Source of the DNA: Micromonospora humi
GTDB lineage: Bacteria; Actinomycetota; Actinomycetes; Mycobacteriales; Micromonosporaceae
Reading direction: 5' to 3'
Assembly (NCBI RefSeq): GCF_900090105.1
Contig: NZ_FMDM01000004.1
Span: 124,001 to 188,000 of the forward strand
Length of the DNA: 64,000 bases
Shown here: one piece after another, positions 19,943 through 29,045 of the stretch
Position numbering within the stretch: position 1 is the stretch's first letter
Layout of the letters: each line of letters opens with the position of its first letter
The notes under the pieces: generated by a model
Seen by the model: the letters and a program-made list of their open reading frames with translations, nothing else
What the model was told of the DNA's origin: nothing
Database searches by the model: none
Translations under genes and position numbers: made by a program

Positions 19943-20227
19943 TCAGCCGTTGCGGCGCTGCTGGGGGCCGGTGGGGGCATTCGTCGGTGAATCCTGCTCG
20001 ACGGCCCCGTCTGTCGGATCGACGACTGCCGCGTCGGCCCGGCCCGGCTCGGTCGGGTGCGGGAACCGGTCCGGCAGCCGGCGCAGCCGGGCGTTCATGT
20101 TGCGGATGAGCAGGACGGTGACGGTGGCCAGCGCGATGATGAGGAAGAGGCCCATCGGGCCGGCCAGACCACCCGTGCGGGTGTCACCGAAGTTGTTCTC
20201 CGCGAGCACCTGGGCGGTGGTCAGCAT
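19943..20227 (-). CDS. Small single-TM protein next to mca
   Basis: 94 residues: a short N-terminus, one TM helix (about residues 25-42, GPMGLFLIIALATVTVLLI), a basic stop-transfer segment (RNMNARLRRL), and a Pro/Asp-rich tail, so the tail should be cytoplasmic. The ATG has GGAGG 6 nt upstream. It lies just downstream of mca on the same strand; M. tuberculosis has a small protein of similar size (Rv1083) in the same place, which supports it being a real conserved gene. Function unknown. Confidence 0.82.
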   Translation of the reverse strand: MLTTAQVLAENNFGDTRTGGLAGPMGLFLIIALATVTVLLIRNMNARLRRLPDRFPHPTEPGRADAAVVDPTDGAVEQDSPTNAPTGPQQRRNG

Positions 20228-20275
20228 GGTGTTCCTCCGATGTGCGGCTGACGACCAGGGTAGCCCCCGCGGACG

Positions 20276-21157
20276 TCAGCGGGCACGGCACGTCTCGCGC
20301 ACCCCGGCGAAGAGGTCGGACTCGGGCAGCGGGCTGTCCACCAGCGAGCGGGCGAGCTGGAAATCCTCCGTCGGCCAGGCGCGCTGTTGCAGGTCCATCG
20401 GCACCTGGAACCAGAACCCGTCCGGGTCGATCTGGGTGGCGTGGGCGCGCAGGGCGTCGTCGCGGACCGGGAAGTAGGCGGAGCAGTCGACCCGGGTGGT
20501 GATCCGCTCCCCCTTGTCGGGTCGCTCCTCCCACCGCTTCATCCAGTCGCCGTAGGGCGACTCGTGGCCGGCGGCGAGCATCGCCTCGTGCAGGCTCATG
20601 ATCTTGGCACGGGAGAAGCCCACGTCGTAGTAGAGCTTCAGCGGCTGCCACGGCTCGCCCAGCTCCGGATGCCGCTCGGGGTCGCCGGCCGCCTCGAACG
20701 CCGCCACCGTGACCTTGTGGGTCATGATGTGGTCCGGGTGCGGGTAGCCGCCCTCCTCGTCGTAGGTGGTGACCACGTGCGGACGGAACTGCCGCATCAA
20801 CCGCACCAGCGGCGCGGCGGCGACCTCCACCTCCTGCAGCGCGAAACAGCCCTCCGGCAGCGGCGGCAGCGGGTCGCCCTCGGGCAGCCCGGAGTCGACG
20901 AAACCGAGCCAGGCCTGCTCGACACCGAGAACGGCGCGGGCGGCGTCCATCTCGGCCCGGCGGATGTCGCCGATGTTGGCCCACACGTCGGGCCGATCCA
21001 TCTTGGGGTTCAACACGCTGCCCCGCTCACCACCGGTGCAGGTGACGACCAGGACATCCACCCCCTCGGCGACGTATTTCGCCATGGTGGCGGCGCCCTT
21101 GCTCGACTCGTCGTCGGGATGGGCGTGCACCGCCATGAGACGCAGCTGTTCTGCCAC
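20276..21157 (-). CDS. mca: Mycothiol S-conjugate amidase
   Basis: 293-residue LmbE-like zinc amidase; cleaves mycothiol S-conjugates to a mercapturic acid and GlcN-inositol in actinobacterial detoxification. The zinc-ligand motif AVHAHPDDESSKG is at the N-terminus and the third ligand lies in GGYPHPDHIMTHK. VCTGGERGS-like (VTCTGGERGSVLNPKMD) and YDVGFSRAKIM are typical of Mca rather than the deacetylase MshB. The GTG start has GAGGAG 8 nt upstream; a long upstream extension of the frame is spurious. It proves a mycothiol-using host. The adjacent small membrane gene is probably co-transcribed. Confidence 0.96.
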   Translation of the reverse strand: MAEQLRLMAVHAHPDDESSKGAATMAKYVAEGVDVLVVTCTGGERGSVLNPKMDRPDVWANIGDIRRAEMDAARAVLGVEQAWLGFVDSGLPEGDPLPPLPEGCFALQEVEVAAAPLVRLMRQFRPHVVTTYDEEGGYPHPDHIMTHKVTVAAFEAAGDPERHPELGEPWQPLKLYYDVGFSRAKIMSLHEAMLAAGHESPYGDWMKRWEERPDKGERITTRVDCSAYFPVRDDALRAHATQIDPDGFWFQVPMDLQQRAWPTEDFQLARSLVDSPLPESDLFAGVRETCRAR

Positions 21158-21379
21158 CTTCGGCGCTCCTCGTCTGTGCCGACCGGCTGACCTGCCGGAA
21201 TCTCCCCCCGCGCCCGCGAAAGCCCCCGTGACGACCGGTCGGGACCGTTGCCGGAGTGGTCGGAACCACCCCGGCCGGCCGAAGCCGACCTGCCATCCTT
21301 GACTCAGCGCCGGGCTGGGAAGATGGACCTTGCCATTCTTGCCGATGCCGCCGACAACAACGCCAGGAGATACCCGCCG

Positions 21380-21814
21380 GTGAGCGAGACGCACGCCACA
21401 GTCGCACCGGACACGCCGGTCTTCCCGCCCGGCCGGTACGGCCGCCGCCGGGAGCCGGGGCGCCGCCGGCCGCTCCTGCTCGCCCTGGTGGTGGCGGTCG
21501 TGCTGGCCCTCCTCGGGTTGGGTGCCGCGAAGCTCTACACCCAGTACGGCGATCCCACCTACCAGGGCGAGATGATCAGCTACACCGGGATCACCGACTC
21601 CCGGGTGGTGGTCGACTTCCGGGTCACCGTGCCGCCGGGCGGCTCCGCGACCTGCCTGCTGCGGGCCCGCTCGCACGACGGCGCCGAGGTGGGCCACGTC
21701 GAGGCCACGGTTTCCGCCGAACCCGGCCAGCGGCACGTCCGGTCCCGGCAGGAGGTGCCGACCAGCGCCCGGCCGTTCATCGGCGAGGTGCTGCGCTGCC
21801 GACCGGCCGGCTGA
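21380..21814 (+). CDS. DUF4307 membrane-anchored protein
   Basis: 144 residues. A Pro/Arg-rich cytoplasmic N-terminus (FPPGRYGRRREPGRRRP) precedes one TM helix (about residues 31-52), followed by a beta-rich extracytoplasmic domain with one Cys in SATCLLRARS and one in VLRCRP. This arrangement matches the actinobacterial DUF4307 family (Rv1081c in M. tuberculosis), always near mca and greA. The GTG start is chosen for the AGGAGA about 10 nt upstream; an in-frame ATG at 21323 is an alternative. Divergent from mca and followed by greA. Role unknown. Confidence 0.85.
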   Translation: MSETHATVAPDTPVFPPGRYGRRREPGRRRPLLLALVVAVVLALLGLGAAKLYTQYGDPTYQGEMISYTGITDSRVVVDFRVTVPPGGSATCLLRARSHDGAEVGHVEATVSAEPGQRHVRSRQEVPTSARPFIGEVLRCRPAG

Positions 21815-21961
21815 GCCGGACGCCCGGCGAGCTGCCGGGACACGCCACCCCAGGTCCCGCCGCCGGCACCCGGGGTGATCGACCACACTCCGACGGGTGC
21901 GGCACTGGTAACTTGGTGGTTTCACCTGTCAGCCAGTCCGCACCAACCGAGGAGATCGCCT

Positions 21962-22462
21962 GTGTCCACAAACGGAAACGAGGCGCCCGCCACCTGGCTG
22001 TCCCAGGACGCTCACGACCGCCTGCAGGCCGAGCTCGACGAGCTGATCGCCAACCGGCCGGTCATCGCCGCCGAGATCAACGCCCGGCGCGAGGAGGGCG
22101 ACCTGCGGGAGAACGGTGGTTACCACGCCGCCCGCGAGGAGCAGGGCAAGGCCGAGGGGCGCATCCTCTACCTCAAGGAGCTGCTGCGCACCGCCAAGGT
22201 CGGTGAGGCGCCGGACGCCGACGCGGTGTCGCCCGGCATGGTCGTGACGATCTACTTCGACGACGACGCAGACGACACCGAGACGTTCCTGCTCGGCTCC
22301 CGTGAGATCGCCTCCACCACCGACCTCACCGTCTACAGCCCCGAGTCCGCGCTCGGCAAGGCGATCCTCGGCGGCAAGTCGGGTCAGACCTGCACCTACA
22401 CCGCGCCGAGCGGCGCCGACATCAAGGTGACGGTGGTCTCCTTCGAGCCCTACTCGGGCTGA
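21962..22462 (+). CDS. greA: Transcription elongation factor GreA
   Basis: 166 residues. N-terminal coiled coil with the tip acidic pair in [18 protein letters not shown], which enters the RNA polymerase secondary channel to promote cleavage of backtracked RNA, then a C-terminal FKBP-like domain ending in [15 protein letters not shown]. The GTG start has GAGGAGA 8 nt upstream. Same strand and order as DUF4307, as in M. tuberculosis. It is convergent with ilvA across a hairpin. Confidence 0.97.
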   Translation: MSTNGNEAPATWLSQDAHDRLQAELDELIANRPVIAAEINARREEGDLRENGGYHAAREEQGKAEGRILYLKELLRTAKVGEAPDADAVSPGMVVTIYFDDDADDTETFLLGSREIASTTDLTVYSPESALGKAILGGKSGQTCTYTAPSGADIKVTVVSFEPYSG

Positions 22463-22544
22463 CCCGCCGGCGGACCCGCGCCGGCCGGCTCGGGTCCGAC
22501 CCGACCGAGGCTGACAGGCTCCTCGGGCCCGAGCCACACCCGTC

Positions 22545-22573
22545 CGCCCCGACCGGATCATCCGGCCGGGGCG
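22545..22573. terminator. Bidirectional terminator between greA and ilvA
   Basis: 13-bp stem with a TCA loop (one G-U pair), followed by TTCGCGG on the plus strand; located between convergent genes. Confidence 0.7.
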
Positions 22574-22592
22574 TTCGCGGTTCCGGGCGCGC

Positions 22593-23813
22593 TCACCCCT
22601 CGCCCGCGAAGACCACCTGGTAGCCGCTGGCGCGCAACGCGCTGATCAACGTGTCCGAATGCTCCACCCCGCGGGTCTCCACGGAGAGCGCCACCTCCAC
22701 CTCGCCGAGCCGCAGGTGCGGGTTGGCGCGCTGGTGCACCACGTCCACCACGTTGGCCCGGTGCTCGGCGATCTCGCTGAGCAGCGAGGCGAGCTGACCG
22801 GGGCGGTCGGTGCAGCGCACCGTGACCCGCAGGAAGCGCCCGGCCGCCGCCAGGCCGTGCTCGATCACCCGGAGCATCAGCAGCGGGTCGATGTTGCCGC
22901 CGGAGAGCACCGCGACCGTCGGCGTGGTCACCTCCACGGCGCCGGCCATCAGCGCCGCCACGCCGACCGCGCCGGCCGGCTCCACCACCTGCTTGCCGCG
23001 CTCCAGCAGCATCAGCAACGCCCGGGAGATGTCCTCCTCGGAGACCGTGACGACGTCGTCGACCAGCTTGCGGACGTGGGTGAACGTCAGCTCGCCGGGA
23101 CGTCCGACGGCGATGCCGTCGGCGATCGTGGCGAAGGACGGCAGCCGGACCGGCTCGCCGGCCCGCAGCGAGGGCGGGAAAGCGGCGGCGCTGGCCGCCT
23201 GCACCCCGATGACGCGCACGTCGGGCCGCAGCGCCTTGGCCGCCACCGCCATCCCCGAGACCAGCCCGCCGCCGCCGACCCCGGTCACGATGGTCCGCAC
23301 CTCCGGGCACTGTTCGAGGATCTCCAGCGCCACCGTGCCCTGACCGGCGATGACGTCCGGGTGGTCGAACGGGTGGATGAAGACCGCGCCGGTCCGCTCC
23401 GCGAAGGTCTGCGCCGCGACCAGCGACTCGTCCACCGTGTTGCCGACCAGCTCGATCCGGGCGCCGTACCCCTTGGTCGCGGCGACCTTCGGCAGCGGCG
23501 CGTTCACCGGCATGAAGACGGTGGCGTGCGCGCCGACCAGGCCGGCGGCGAGCGCCACGCCCTGGGCGTGGTTGCCGGCGCTCGCCGCCACCACGCCGCG
23601 CGCCCGTTCGTCGGCGGAGAGCCGGGAGATCCGCACGTACGCGCCGCGCACCTTGTACGACCCGGCGCGCTGTACGTTCTCGCACTTGAGCCAGACCGGC
23701 CCGCCGAGCGCGGCGCTGAGCGGCCGGGAGGGCTCCAGCGGGGTGGTGCGGGTGACGCCGGCGAGCAGCTCCCGCGCGGCCTGAACGTCGGCGAGGCCGA
23801 CCATCTCCGTCAT
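22593..23813 (-). CDS. ilvA: Threonine ammonia-lyase
   Basis: 406-residue fold-type II PLP enzyme; deaminates threonine to 2-oxobutanoate. PLP-lysine segment AGSYKVRGAYVRI, NHAQGVA loop (ASAGNHAQGVAL), glycine loop TGVGGGGLVSG, and a C-terminal ACT-like domain (about residues 330-406, VTVRCTDRPGQLASLLSEI). The single ACT domain and length fit the shorter IlvA/TdcB-like actinobacterial form, so isoleucine feedback or nucleotide effectors are both possible. Its start overlaps the DUF4328 stop by 4 nt (ATGA), implying coupling. An in-frame ATG at 23804 is an alternative start. Confidence 0.94.
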   Translation of the reverse strand: MTEMVGLADVQAARELLAGVTRTTPLEPSRPLSAALGGPVWLKCENVQRAGSYKVRGAYVRISRLSADERARGVVAASAGNHAQGVALAAGLVGAHATVFMPVNAPLPKVAATKGYGARIELVGNTVDESLVAAQTFAERTGAVFIHPFDHPDVIAGQGTVALEILEQCPEVRTIVTGVGGGGLVSGMAVAAKALRPDVRVIGVQAASAAAFPPSLRAGEPVRLPSFATIADGIAVGRPGELTFTHVRKLVDDVVTVSEEDISRALLMLLERGKQVVEPAGAVGVAALMAGAVEVTTPTVAVLSGGNIDPLLMLRVIEHGLAAAGRFLRVTVRCTDRPGQLASLLSEIAEHRANVVDVVHQRANPHLRLGEVEVALSVETRGVEHSDTLISALRASGYQVVFAGEG

Positions 23814-24691
23814 GCCCCGATCGTGCCACCCACCCCCGGCGGAAGCTGCGCCGACGTCGCCGACGGCCCCCCGGACGCGGGCCAGCCGGGATACCCGCCG
23901 GGCCAACCGGGGTAGCCGCCGGGCCACGCGGGCACGGCCCGGGCGAGGCGGTCCTGCTGGGCGGCGGAGATCCGGCGGACCAGCACGACGAACGCCGCCG
24001 CGGCGACGAGGCAGGCCACCGCCGGCGCCAGGCGCGGCAGGAGCGCGCCCTGGTAGAAGTCGACGTAGGTGGCGAACTCCTCGTCGTTGCGCGGAAACTC
24101 GGTCAACCGTTCGTAGCGGGCCTCCTCCAGCCGCGCGACCACCCGCTCGCCGATCGAGAAGACCAGCCAGGCCGACCACCAGAGCACGACGAGCCCCGGC
24201 GTACGCCGGCGCCACAGGCTGAGCCGGGCCACCTCGGACACCACCCGGGCCGGCACGACGACGTTGGCGAACGGCACCAGCCAGCCGGCGATCGCCCAGG
24301 CGGGGCTCTGGGTCGGCGCGGCACCGCCGAACGCGTCCAGGTTCTTGCGCACCCGCCACGTCCAGATCACCACCAGGGTCGCGGCCACCAGCAGGGCCAG
24401 GATGAACGGCAGGGTGACCAGGACCTCCGCCAACACCGCGCCGAGCAGGACGTCCCGGTCCAGCCGCTCGGCGGCGGACCGGGCCAGGCGGACGCCCACC
24501 AGCGGGAACAGCGCGGAGAGCGTGAACAGCACGGCGGTCGCGCCGACCGCGACGCAGGCGGCCAGGCCCAGGCCCCGGACGGCGTACGTGGGCACGCCGG
24601 GCAGAACCGCGGGCTGGCCGTGGCGGGTACCGCAGCGCTGGCAGTCGTCGAAGGCCGGGGACGTGGCGTCCCCACAGGTCAGGCAGTGCAT
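23810..24691 (-). CDS. DUF4328 multi-TM protein with N-terminal zinc ribbon
   Basis: 293 residues. A zinc ribbon (CLTCG...CQRCG, residues 3-21) is followed by about five or six TM helices; the block NLDAFGGAAPTQSPAWAIAGWLVPFANVV, seen here from ILALL through VVPARVV, is the hallmark of DUF4328, with WWSAWLVF further on. The C-terminus carries Pro/Gly/Trp-rich short repeats (WPGGYPGWPGGYPGWP). ATG start with only a weak ribosome binding site. The stop overlaps the ilvA start. Function unknown; the zinc ribbon plus membrane domain suggests a sensor or assembly factor, which is speculation. Confidence 0.85.
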   Translation of the reverse strand: MHCLTCGDATSPAFDDCQRCGTRHGQPAVLPGVPTYAVRGLGLAACVAVGATAVLFTLSALFPLVGVRLARSAAERLDRDVLLGAVLAEVLVTLPFILALLVAATLVVIWTWRVRKNLDAFGGAAPTQSPAWAIAGWLVPFANVVVPARVVSEVARLSLWRRRTPGLVVLWWSAWLVFSIGERVVARLEEARYERLTEFPRNDEEFATYVDFYQGALLPRLAPAVACLVAAAAFVVLVRRISAAQQDRLARAVPAWPGGYPGWPGGYPGWPASGGPSATSAQLPPGVGGTIGA

Positions 24692-24743
24692 CTCAGGACC
24701 GTCCGAGGGGTGCGCGCGAAGGGGGTGCGCACAACCTAGACGA

Positions 24744-26150
24744 TCACGCGGCGGCGGGTGACCCCGTGCCGACCCGGGGATAGCCGGGGGCGTGCCGCGT
24801 CCACGGCGCCTGCATCTCGAACTGGCCGGCCACCCCGAGCAGCAGCAGCTCGGAGCCGGGCGGCCCGACGAACTGCACCCCGACCGGCAGCCCGTCCGGG
24901 CGGCGCCCCACCGGCACCACGATCGACGGCAGGCCGGCGATGTTCCACGGCGCGGCGTACGGGGCGTACCTGATGTTCGTCCGCATGTTCGCCAGCCAGG
25001 ACCGGCCGGACCAGCCGGCCGCCTCCGGCGGCGGCCCGGCCAGTGCCGGGGTGAGCAGCAGGTCGACCGAGTGCTCGTCGAAGAAGTGCACCGACCGCTC
25101 CCGCCAGGCCGTCCGGTCGGCCTCCCGGACGTACCCCCGGCGCTGCGCCCACTCGCCGAGCGCGACGTGTCGACGGCTGCGTCGCTGGAGCTGGCGCGGC
25201 GCCACCCCGGCGGCGCGCACGTCGGCGGCGGCCGCCGCGAACCAGGTGGCGATGCCCTGGAGGCCGAGCCGGGTCGGATAGACCGGGTCGGCGCCGACGG
25301 TGTCGTGCCCGGCGGCGGCGAGCAGCCGGCCGGCGGTGGCGACCGCGTCGCGGTTCGGCGCGTCCGGGGAGACGCCCGTCACCGGGGAGCGCAGCGACAC
25401 GCCCACCCGCAGCCGCGGCGGCGGGACCAGCTTGTCCGGCCGGCGCCCGGCCAGCACCGAGAAGCCGACCACCGCGTCGGCCACCGTGCCGGTCAGCACG
25501 CCGTGCTCGGTCAGGCCGAACCAGTCGTCCGCGCCGAGCTGGCAGGGCACCACGCCCCGGCCGGGCTTGAGCCCGACCAGGCCGCAGCAGGCCGCCGGGA
25601 TGCGGATCGAGCCGAGGCCGTCGTTGCCGTGGGCCATCGGCACCATGCCGGCGGCCACCGCGGCGGCCGCGCCACCGGAGGAGCCGCCGGGGGTACGCGC
25701 CGGGTCCCACGGGTTGCGGGTCACCGCGGTGTCGTCGTCGGTGAGGGCCCACAGGCCCAGCTCCGGCATCCGGGTCACGCCGAGGATCACCGCGCCCGCG
25801 CCGCGCAGCCGCCGGACCACCTCGTGGTCGGCCTCCGCCACACCGGTACGCATCGCGGCCGACCCGTTCCAGGTGGGCAGGCCGGCCACCGGAGTGTTCT
25901 CCTTGACCGCCACCGGCACCCCGGCCAGCGGCAGGTCGGCCAACTCCTCCTGCTCGTCGACCTTCTCCGCCTCGGTGATCGCCTCGCCGCCGCGTACCGT
26001 GCGGAACGCGGCCAGCTCGGCGTCGACCCGGGACACGTGGTCGAGATGGTCGGCCACCACCTGGGTGGCGGAGACGTCGCCGCGGCGTACCGCGCGGGCG
26101 ATCTGTTTCGCGGTCGCCCCGACCCAGGTCGTCGGCAAGATGTCCGGCAC
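24744..26150 (-). CDS. Amidase signature family protein
   Basis: 468-residue amidase-signature hydrolase. The Ser-cisSer-Lys triad is present: Lys in PVAVKENTPVAG, cis-Ser in GGSSGGAAAAVAAG, and nucleophile in GNDGLGSIRIPAACCGLVG. Substrate cannot be inferred; it is not GatA, because no gatB or gatC lies nearby and the C-terminus differs. The GTG at 26150 is preferred since GGAGG lies 6 nt upstream; an in-frame GTG at 26156 touches that site. Only 23 nt separates it from the metB stop, so the two are probably co-transcribed. Confidence 0.9.
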   Translation of the reverse strand: MPDILPTTWVGATAKQIARAVRRGDVSATQVVADHLDHVSRVDAELAAFRTVRGGEAITEAEKVDEQEELADLPLAGVPVAVKENTPVAGLPTWNGSAAMRTGVAEADHEVVRRLRGAGAVILGVTRMPELGLWALTDDDTAVTRNPWDPARTPGGSSGGAAAAVAAGMVPMAHGNDGLGSIRIPAACCGLVGLKPGRGVVPCQLGADDWFGLTEHGVLTGTVADAVVGFSVLAGRRPDKLVPPPRLRVGVSLRSPVTGVSPDAPNRDAVATAGRLLAAAGHDTVGADPVYPTRLGLQGIATWFAAAAADVRAAGVAPRQLQRRSRRHVALGEWAQRRGYVREADRTAWRERSVHFFDEHSVDLLLTPALAGPPPEAAGWSGRSWLANMRTNIRYAPYAAPWNIAGLPSIVVPVGRRPDGLPVGVQFVGPPGSELLLLGVAGQFEMQAPWTRHAPGYPRVGTGSPAAA

Positions 26151-26173
26151 TGCCACCCTCCGTCGTCCAGCGG

Positions 26174-27316
26174 TCAGCCCAGTGCCTGCTCCAGATCCGC
26201 GAGCAGGTCGTCGACCGTCTCGATGCCGACAGACAGTCGCACGAGATCACCGGGAACTTCAAGCGGCGAGCCGGCAGCGCTCGCGTGTGTCATCCGGCCC
26301 GGGTGCTCGATCAGCGACTCGACGCCGCCGAGCGACTCGGCGAGCACGAACAGCCGGGCCCGGTTGCAGATCTCGACGGCGTGCTCCTCGCCGCCGGCCG
26401 CCCGGAACGAGATCATGCCGCCGAACCGGCGCATCTGCTTGGCGGCCACCTCGTGCCCCGGGTGCGACGGCAGGCCGGGGTAGATGACCTGGGCGACCTT
26501 CGCGTTGCCGTCCAGGTAGGCGGCGATCCGCTCGGCGTTGTCGCAGTGCCGGTCCATCCGTACCCCGAGGGTCTTGATGCCGCGCAGGGTGAGCCAGGCG
26601 TCGAACGGGCCGTTGACCGCGCCCATCGCGTTCTGGTGGTAGCGCAGTTCCTCGCCGAGCGCCCGGTCCGCGGCGACCAGCGCGCCGCCGACCACGTCGG
26701 AGTGCCCGCCGACGTACTTGGTGGTGGAGTGCACCACCACGTCCGCGCCGAACGCGATCGGCTGCTGGAGGTACGGCGAGGCGAACGTGTTGTCGACCAC
26801 CAGCAGCGCGCCGGCGTCGTGCGCCACGGCGGCCAGCGCGGCGATGTCGGCGATGCCGAGCAGCGGGTTGGTCGGCGTCTCCACCCAGACGATCCGGGTG
26901 GCGCCGGGCCGGATCGCGGCGCGGACGGCGTCCGGGTCGGAGACCTTCGCCGGGGTGTAGTCGAGGCCCCAGCGCTCGGCCACCTTCGCGAACAGCCGGT
27001 AGGTGCCGCCGTACGCGTCGTCCGGGATCACCACGTGGTCGCCCGGCTTGCAGACGGTACGCAGCAGCGTGTCCTCGGCGGCCAGGCCGCTGGCGAAGGC
27101 GAGCGCCACCGGACCACCCTCCAGCGCGGCCAGGCACTCCTGCAACGCGTCCCGGGTGGGGTTGCCGGAGCGGCTGTACTCGTAGCCCTCGCGGGGCGCG
27201 CCGACGGCGTCCTGGGCGTAGGTGCTGGTCTGGTAGATCGGGGGGATCACCGCGCCGGTGCGGGCCTCCGGGTCCTGGCCGGCGTGGATGGCGAGCGTCT
27301 CGAAGCCGTGGTTCAT
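26174..27316 (-). CDS. metB: Cystathionine gamma-synthase / gamma-lyase (PLP)
   Basis: 380-residue Cys/Met metabolism PLP enzyme. N-terminal GFETLAIHAGQDPEARTGAV, EYSRSGNPTRDALQECLAALE, active-site Lys in STTKYVGGHSDVVGG, and the substrate-binding tail GGVESLIEHPGRMTHAS. It forms cystathionine from O-acyl-homoserine and cysteine, and family members in actinobacteria can also act as gamma-lyases. With cbs at 41877 this gives a transsulfuration route in this window; in M. tuberculosis the orthologues (Rv1079, Rv1077) are two genes apart. Upstream gap holds no SAM riboswitch that I can see. Confidence 0.95.
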   Translation of the reverse strand: MNHGFETLAIHAGQDPEARTGAVIPPIYQTSTYAQDAVGAPREGYEYSRSGNPTRDALQECLAALEGGPVALAFASGLAAEDTLLRTVCKPGDHVVIPDDAYGGTYRLFAKVAERWGLDYTPAKVSDPDAVRAAIRPGATRIVWVETPTNPLLGIADIAALAAVAHDAGALLVVDNTFASPYLQQPIAFGADVVVHSTTKYVGGHSDVVGGALVAADRALGEELRYHQNAMGAVNGPFDAWLTLRGIKTLGVRMDRHCDNAERIAAYLDGNAKVAQVIYPGLPSHPGHEVAAKQMRRFGGMISFRAAGGEEHAVEICNRARLFVLAESLGGVESLIEHPGRMTHASAAGSPLEVPGDLVRLSVGIETVDDLLADLEQALG

Positions 27317-27375
27317 GACCGGAAGGCTAGTCGCTGCTCTTGCGCCCGGCGGGAATTGTCCCGCACCGCGTGACG

Positions 27376-27406
27376 CGCCCCGCTCCCGCCGGGCGGGAGC
27401 GGGGCG
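27376..27406 (-). terminator. Hairpin downstream of the propeller gene
   Basis: Perfect 14-bp GC stem with a CGG loop, 6 nt beyond the stop of the minus-strand propeller gene and upstream of metB. No U-tract. Confidence 0.7.
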
Positions 27407-27412
27407 GTGCGG

Positions 27413-28459
27413 TCACGCCGCCGGCACGGGCAGCACGTGCAGGGTGGTCGGCCGGGCGCCGGTCCAGTCCGTGGTGATCGCGTAGAGCCGCGCGCCGTTG
27501 GGCGACCAGGCGAGGCCGCCGGGCGCGAGGTCCGACCCCAGCTCGAACCGGGCCTGCTCGACCCCGTCGAGCCCGAACACGAACACGTCGGGGTCGTAGG
27601 AGGCGCGGGCGCCGCCCGCGACCCGGCCGCCGTCCCGGGACAGCTCCACCGCGGCGGGGTACGCGCCGGTGGGGCACTGGGCCGACGGGGTGGTGATGTC
27701 GGCGAACGGGAACGCCTGGACCGTGTAGGGGGCGCCGGAGGCGGTGTAGAGCGTGTCGCCGGCCGGGTTCAGGGCGATGTCCCGCAGGTTGCTGCCGATC
27801 GCCATGAACGCGTTGTTGCGCAGGTAGGTGAGTGCGCCTCCCGCGCCGATCCCGTAGGCCTCGACCGAGGCCGGGCTGAGCCCCGGCTGACCGACCAGCA
27901 GCACGCCCCGGTTCTGCGCGGCGGCGGCCAGCAGCGGGGCGCCGTAGTAGCCGTCCCTCGCCAGGCCGGTGGTGAGCGCGGCGGGCTGGCGGCCCAGGTC
28001 GAGCCGGCCGATGTTGCCGTCCCAGCCGGAGCAGCCGTAGCCGAACCAGAGGTAGCGGCCGGTCAGCGCGAGCGAGGAGGGGCAGGCGCCCGCACCGGTG
28101 TCGAAGCGGGCGAACTCGGTGAGCGTGCCGGTGTTGACCGCCGCGATCGCGTTCGCCGCGGGCAACGCCACGTAGAGCGTCTGCCGGTCGGCGCTGAGCA
28201 GCAGGTCGGTCGGGCCGGGCAGGTTGGACACGGTGCCGACCACGTCACCGTTCGCGGCGGTCACCACCACGTCGGTCGAGTTCCGGCCGCCGCTGACGAA
28301 GACCCGGTCACCGGCCGACACGACGTCGGCGGCGTCGGCGATCGGCAGCGGGACCGCGCGAGGCGCGGCCGCCGCGGCGGCGGACCCGGCGGGGGTGGTG
28401 GCGAGCAGAGCGCCGGTGAGCGCGGCCAGGGCCAGCGCGGAGCGTCTGTTGAGGCGCAA
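27413..28459 (-). CDS. Secreted beta-propeller-like protein
   Basis: 348 residues. Signal peptide with an Arg-rich start (MRLNRRSALALAAL) and cleavage in the Ala-rich run near residue 30. The mature part has repeated propeller-blade segments of the YncE/NHL kind: ADRQTLYVALPAANAIAAVNTG, NPAGDTLYTASGAPYTVQAF and SPNGARLYAITTDW are spaced as expected for blades. Four Cys (GACPSS, GYGCSGW, AQCPTG) suggest disulfides. The start is TTG, preceded by GAAGGGAA. Larger actinomycete relatives carry extra Ig-like domains; this one is propeller only. Ligand unknown. Confidence 0.8.
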   Translation of the reverse strand: MRLNRRSALALAALTGALLATTPAGSAAAAAAPRAVPLPIADAADVVSAGDRVFVSGGRNSTDVVVTAANGDVVGTVSNLPGPTDLLLSADRQTLYVALPAANAIAAVNTGTLTEFARFDTGAGACPSSLALTGRYLWFGYGCSGWDGNIGRLDLGRQPAALTTGLARDGYYGAPLLAAAAQNRGVLLVGQPGLSPASVEAYGIGAGGALTYLRNNAFMAIGSNLRDIALNPAGDTLYTASGAPYTVQAFPFADITTPSAQCPTGAYPAAVELSRDGGRVAGGARASYDPDVFVFGLDGVEQARFELGSDLAPGGLAWSPNGARLYAITTDWTGARPTTLHVLPVPAA

Positions 28460-28716
28460 GGGGTGTTCCCTTCACGACGGGCGACCGTGGCGGCGGGCCA
28501 CGGCCGGGTGGGTGCCGGGCCGCCGCGCCCGGGGATGGACCCGCACGACGCGACGTGCCGGCGACCGACCTGCGGTCACCGTCGCTCGCGGCACCGTCGC
28601 CCCCGAATGCGCCGATCCAGACTCTTGAATAGGTACCACATCCACCGTTCGCGGTGGGGGCACCCGCGTGCGCGTCACCACGGCCAGGTTGTCGGCGGGT
28701 CGGCCATACTGGGTCG
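28460..28716. other. Intergenic region between propeller gene and AbiEii-type pair
   Basis: 257 bp between divergent genes. It carries the propeller gene's ribosome binding site and, at 28705-28710, CATACT placed 6 nt before the GTG at 28717, a possible leaderless -10 box. No other feature recognised. Confidence 0.4.
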
Positions 28717-29043
28717 GTGAGTACGACCGAAGCGCTGCCGTCCCGCCTGCTCGGCGTGGCACACCGGATACCCACGTCGGTCGACGAGCTCCGAGGGCCG
28801 GATCGCGGTCGGGTGAGCCTGCCGGTGCGCCTCGCCTGGTCCGGGCTCACGGACTTTGACGTCAACGACTCCGGGCAGCGGCTCACGCTGTACCGCACGT
28901 TGATGGACTGCGGCCAACGTGAGGACATCGTCCGGTACGTCAATCCCGCGCTGCTCCGCACTGACTGGCCCCGCATCCGCAGGTTGACCGCGCGACGGGT
29001 CATCGCGCTCTGGGAGAGCCGAATGTCCGGCCTCGCCGCATAG
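28717..29043 (+). CDS. Small partner gene of AbiEii-type nucleotidyltransferase
   Basis: 108 residues, no recognised domain. It is largely helical by composition, with conserved-looking blocks RLAWSGLTDFDVND and LYRTLMDCGQREDIVRYVN, and a basic C-terminus (RIRRLTARRVIALWESR). It ends 2 nt before the GTG of the nucleotidyltransferase gene, so the two form an operon. In AbiE-type type IV toxin-antitoxin systems the upstream gene encodes the antitoxin (AbiEi); this protein is shorter than classical AbiEi and no winged helix can be asserted. Start GTG is chosen for its spacing to CATACT; a leaderless mRNA is plausible. Confidence 0.72.
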   Translation: MSTTEALPSRLLGVAHRIPTSVDELRGPDRGRVSLPVRLAWSGLTDFDVNDSGQRLTLYRTLMDCGQREDIVRYVNPALLRTDWPRIRRLTARRVIALWESRMSGLAA

Positions 29044-29045
29044 TC

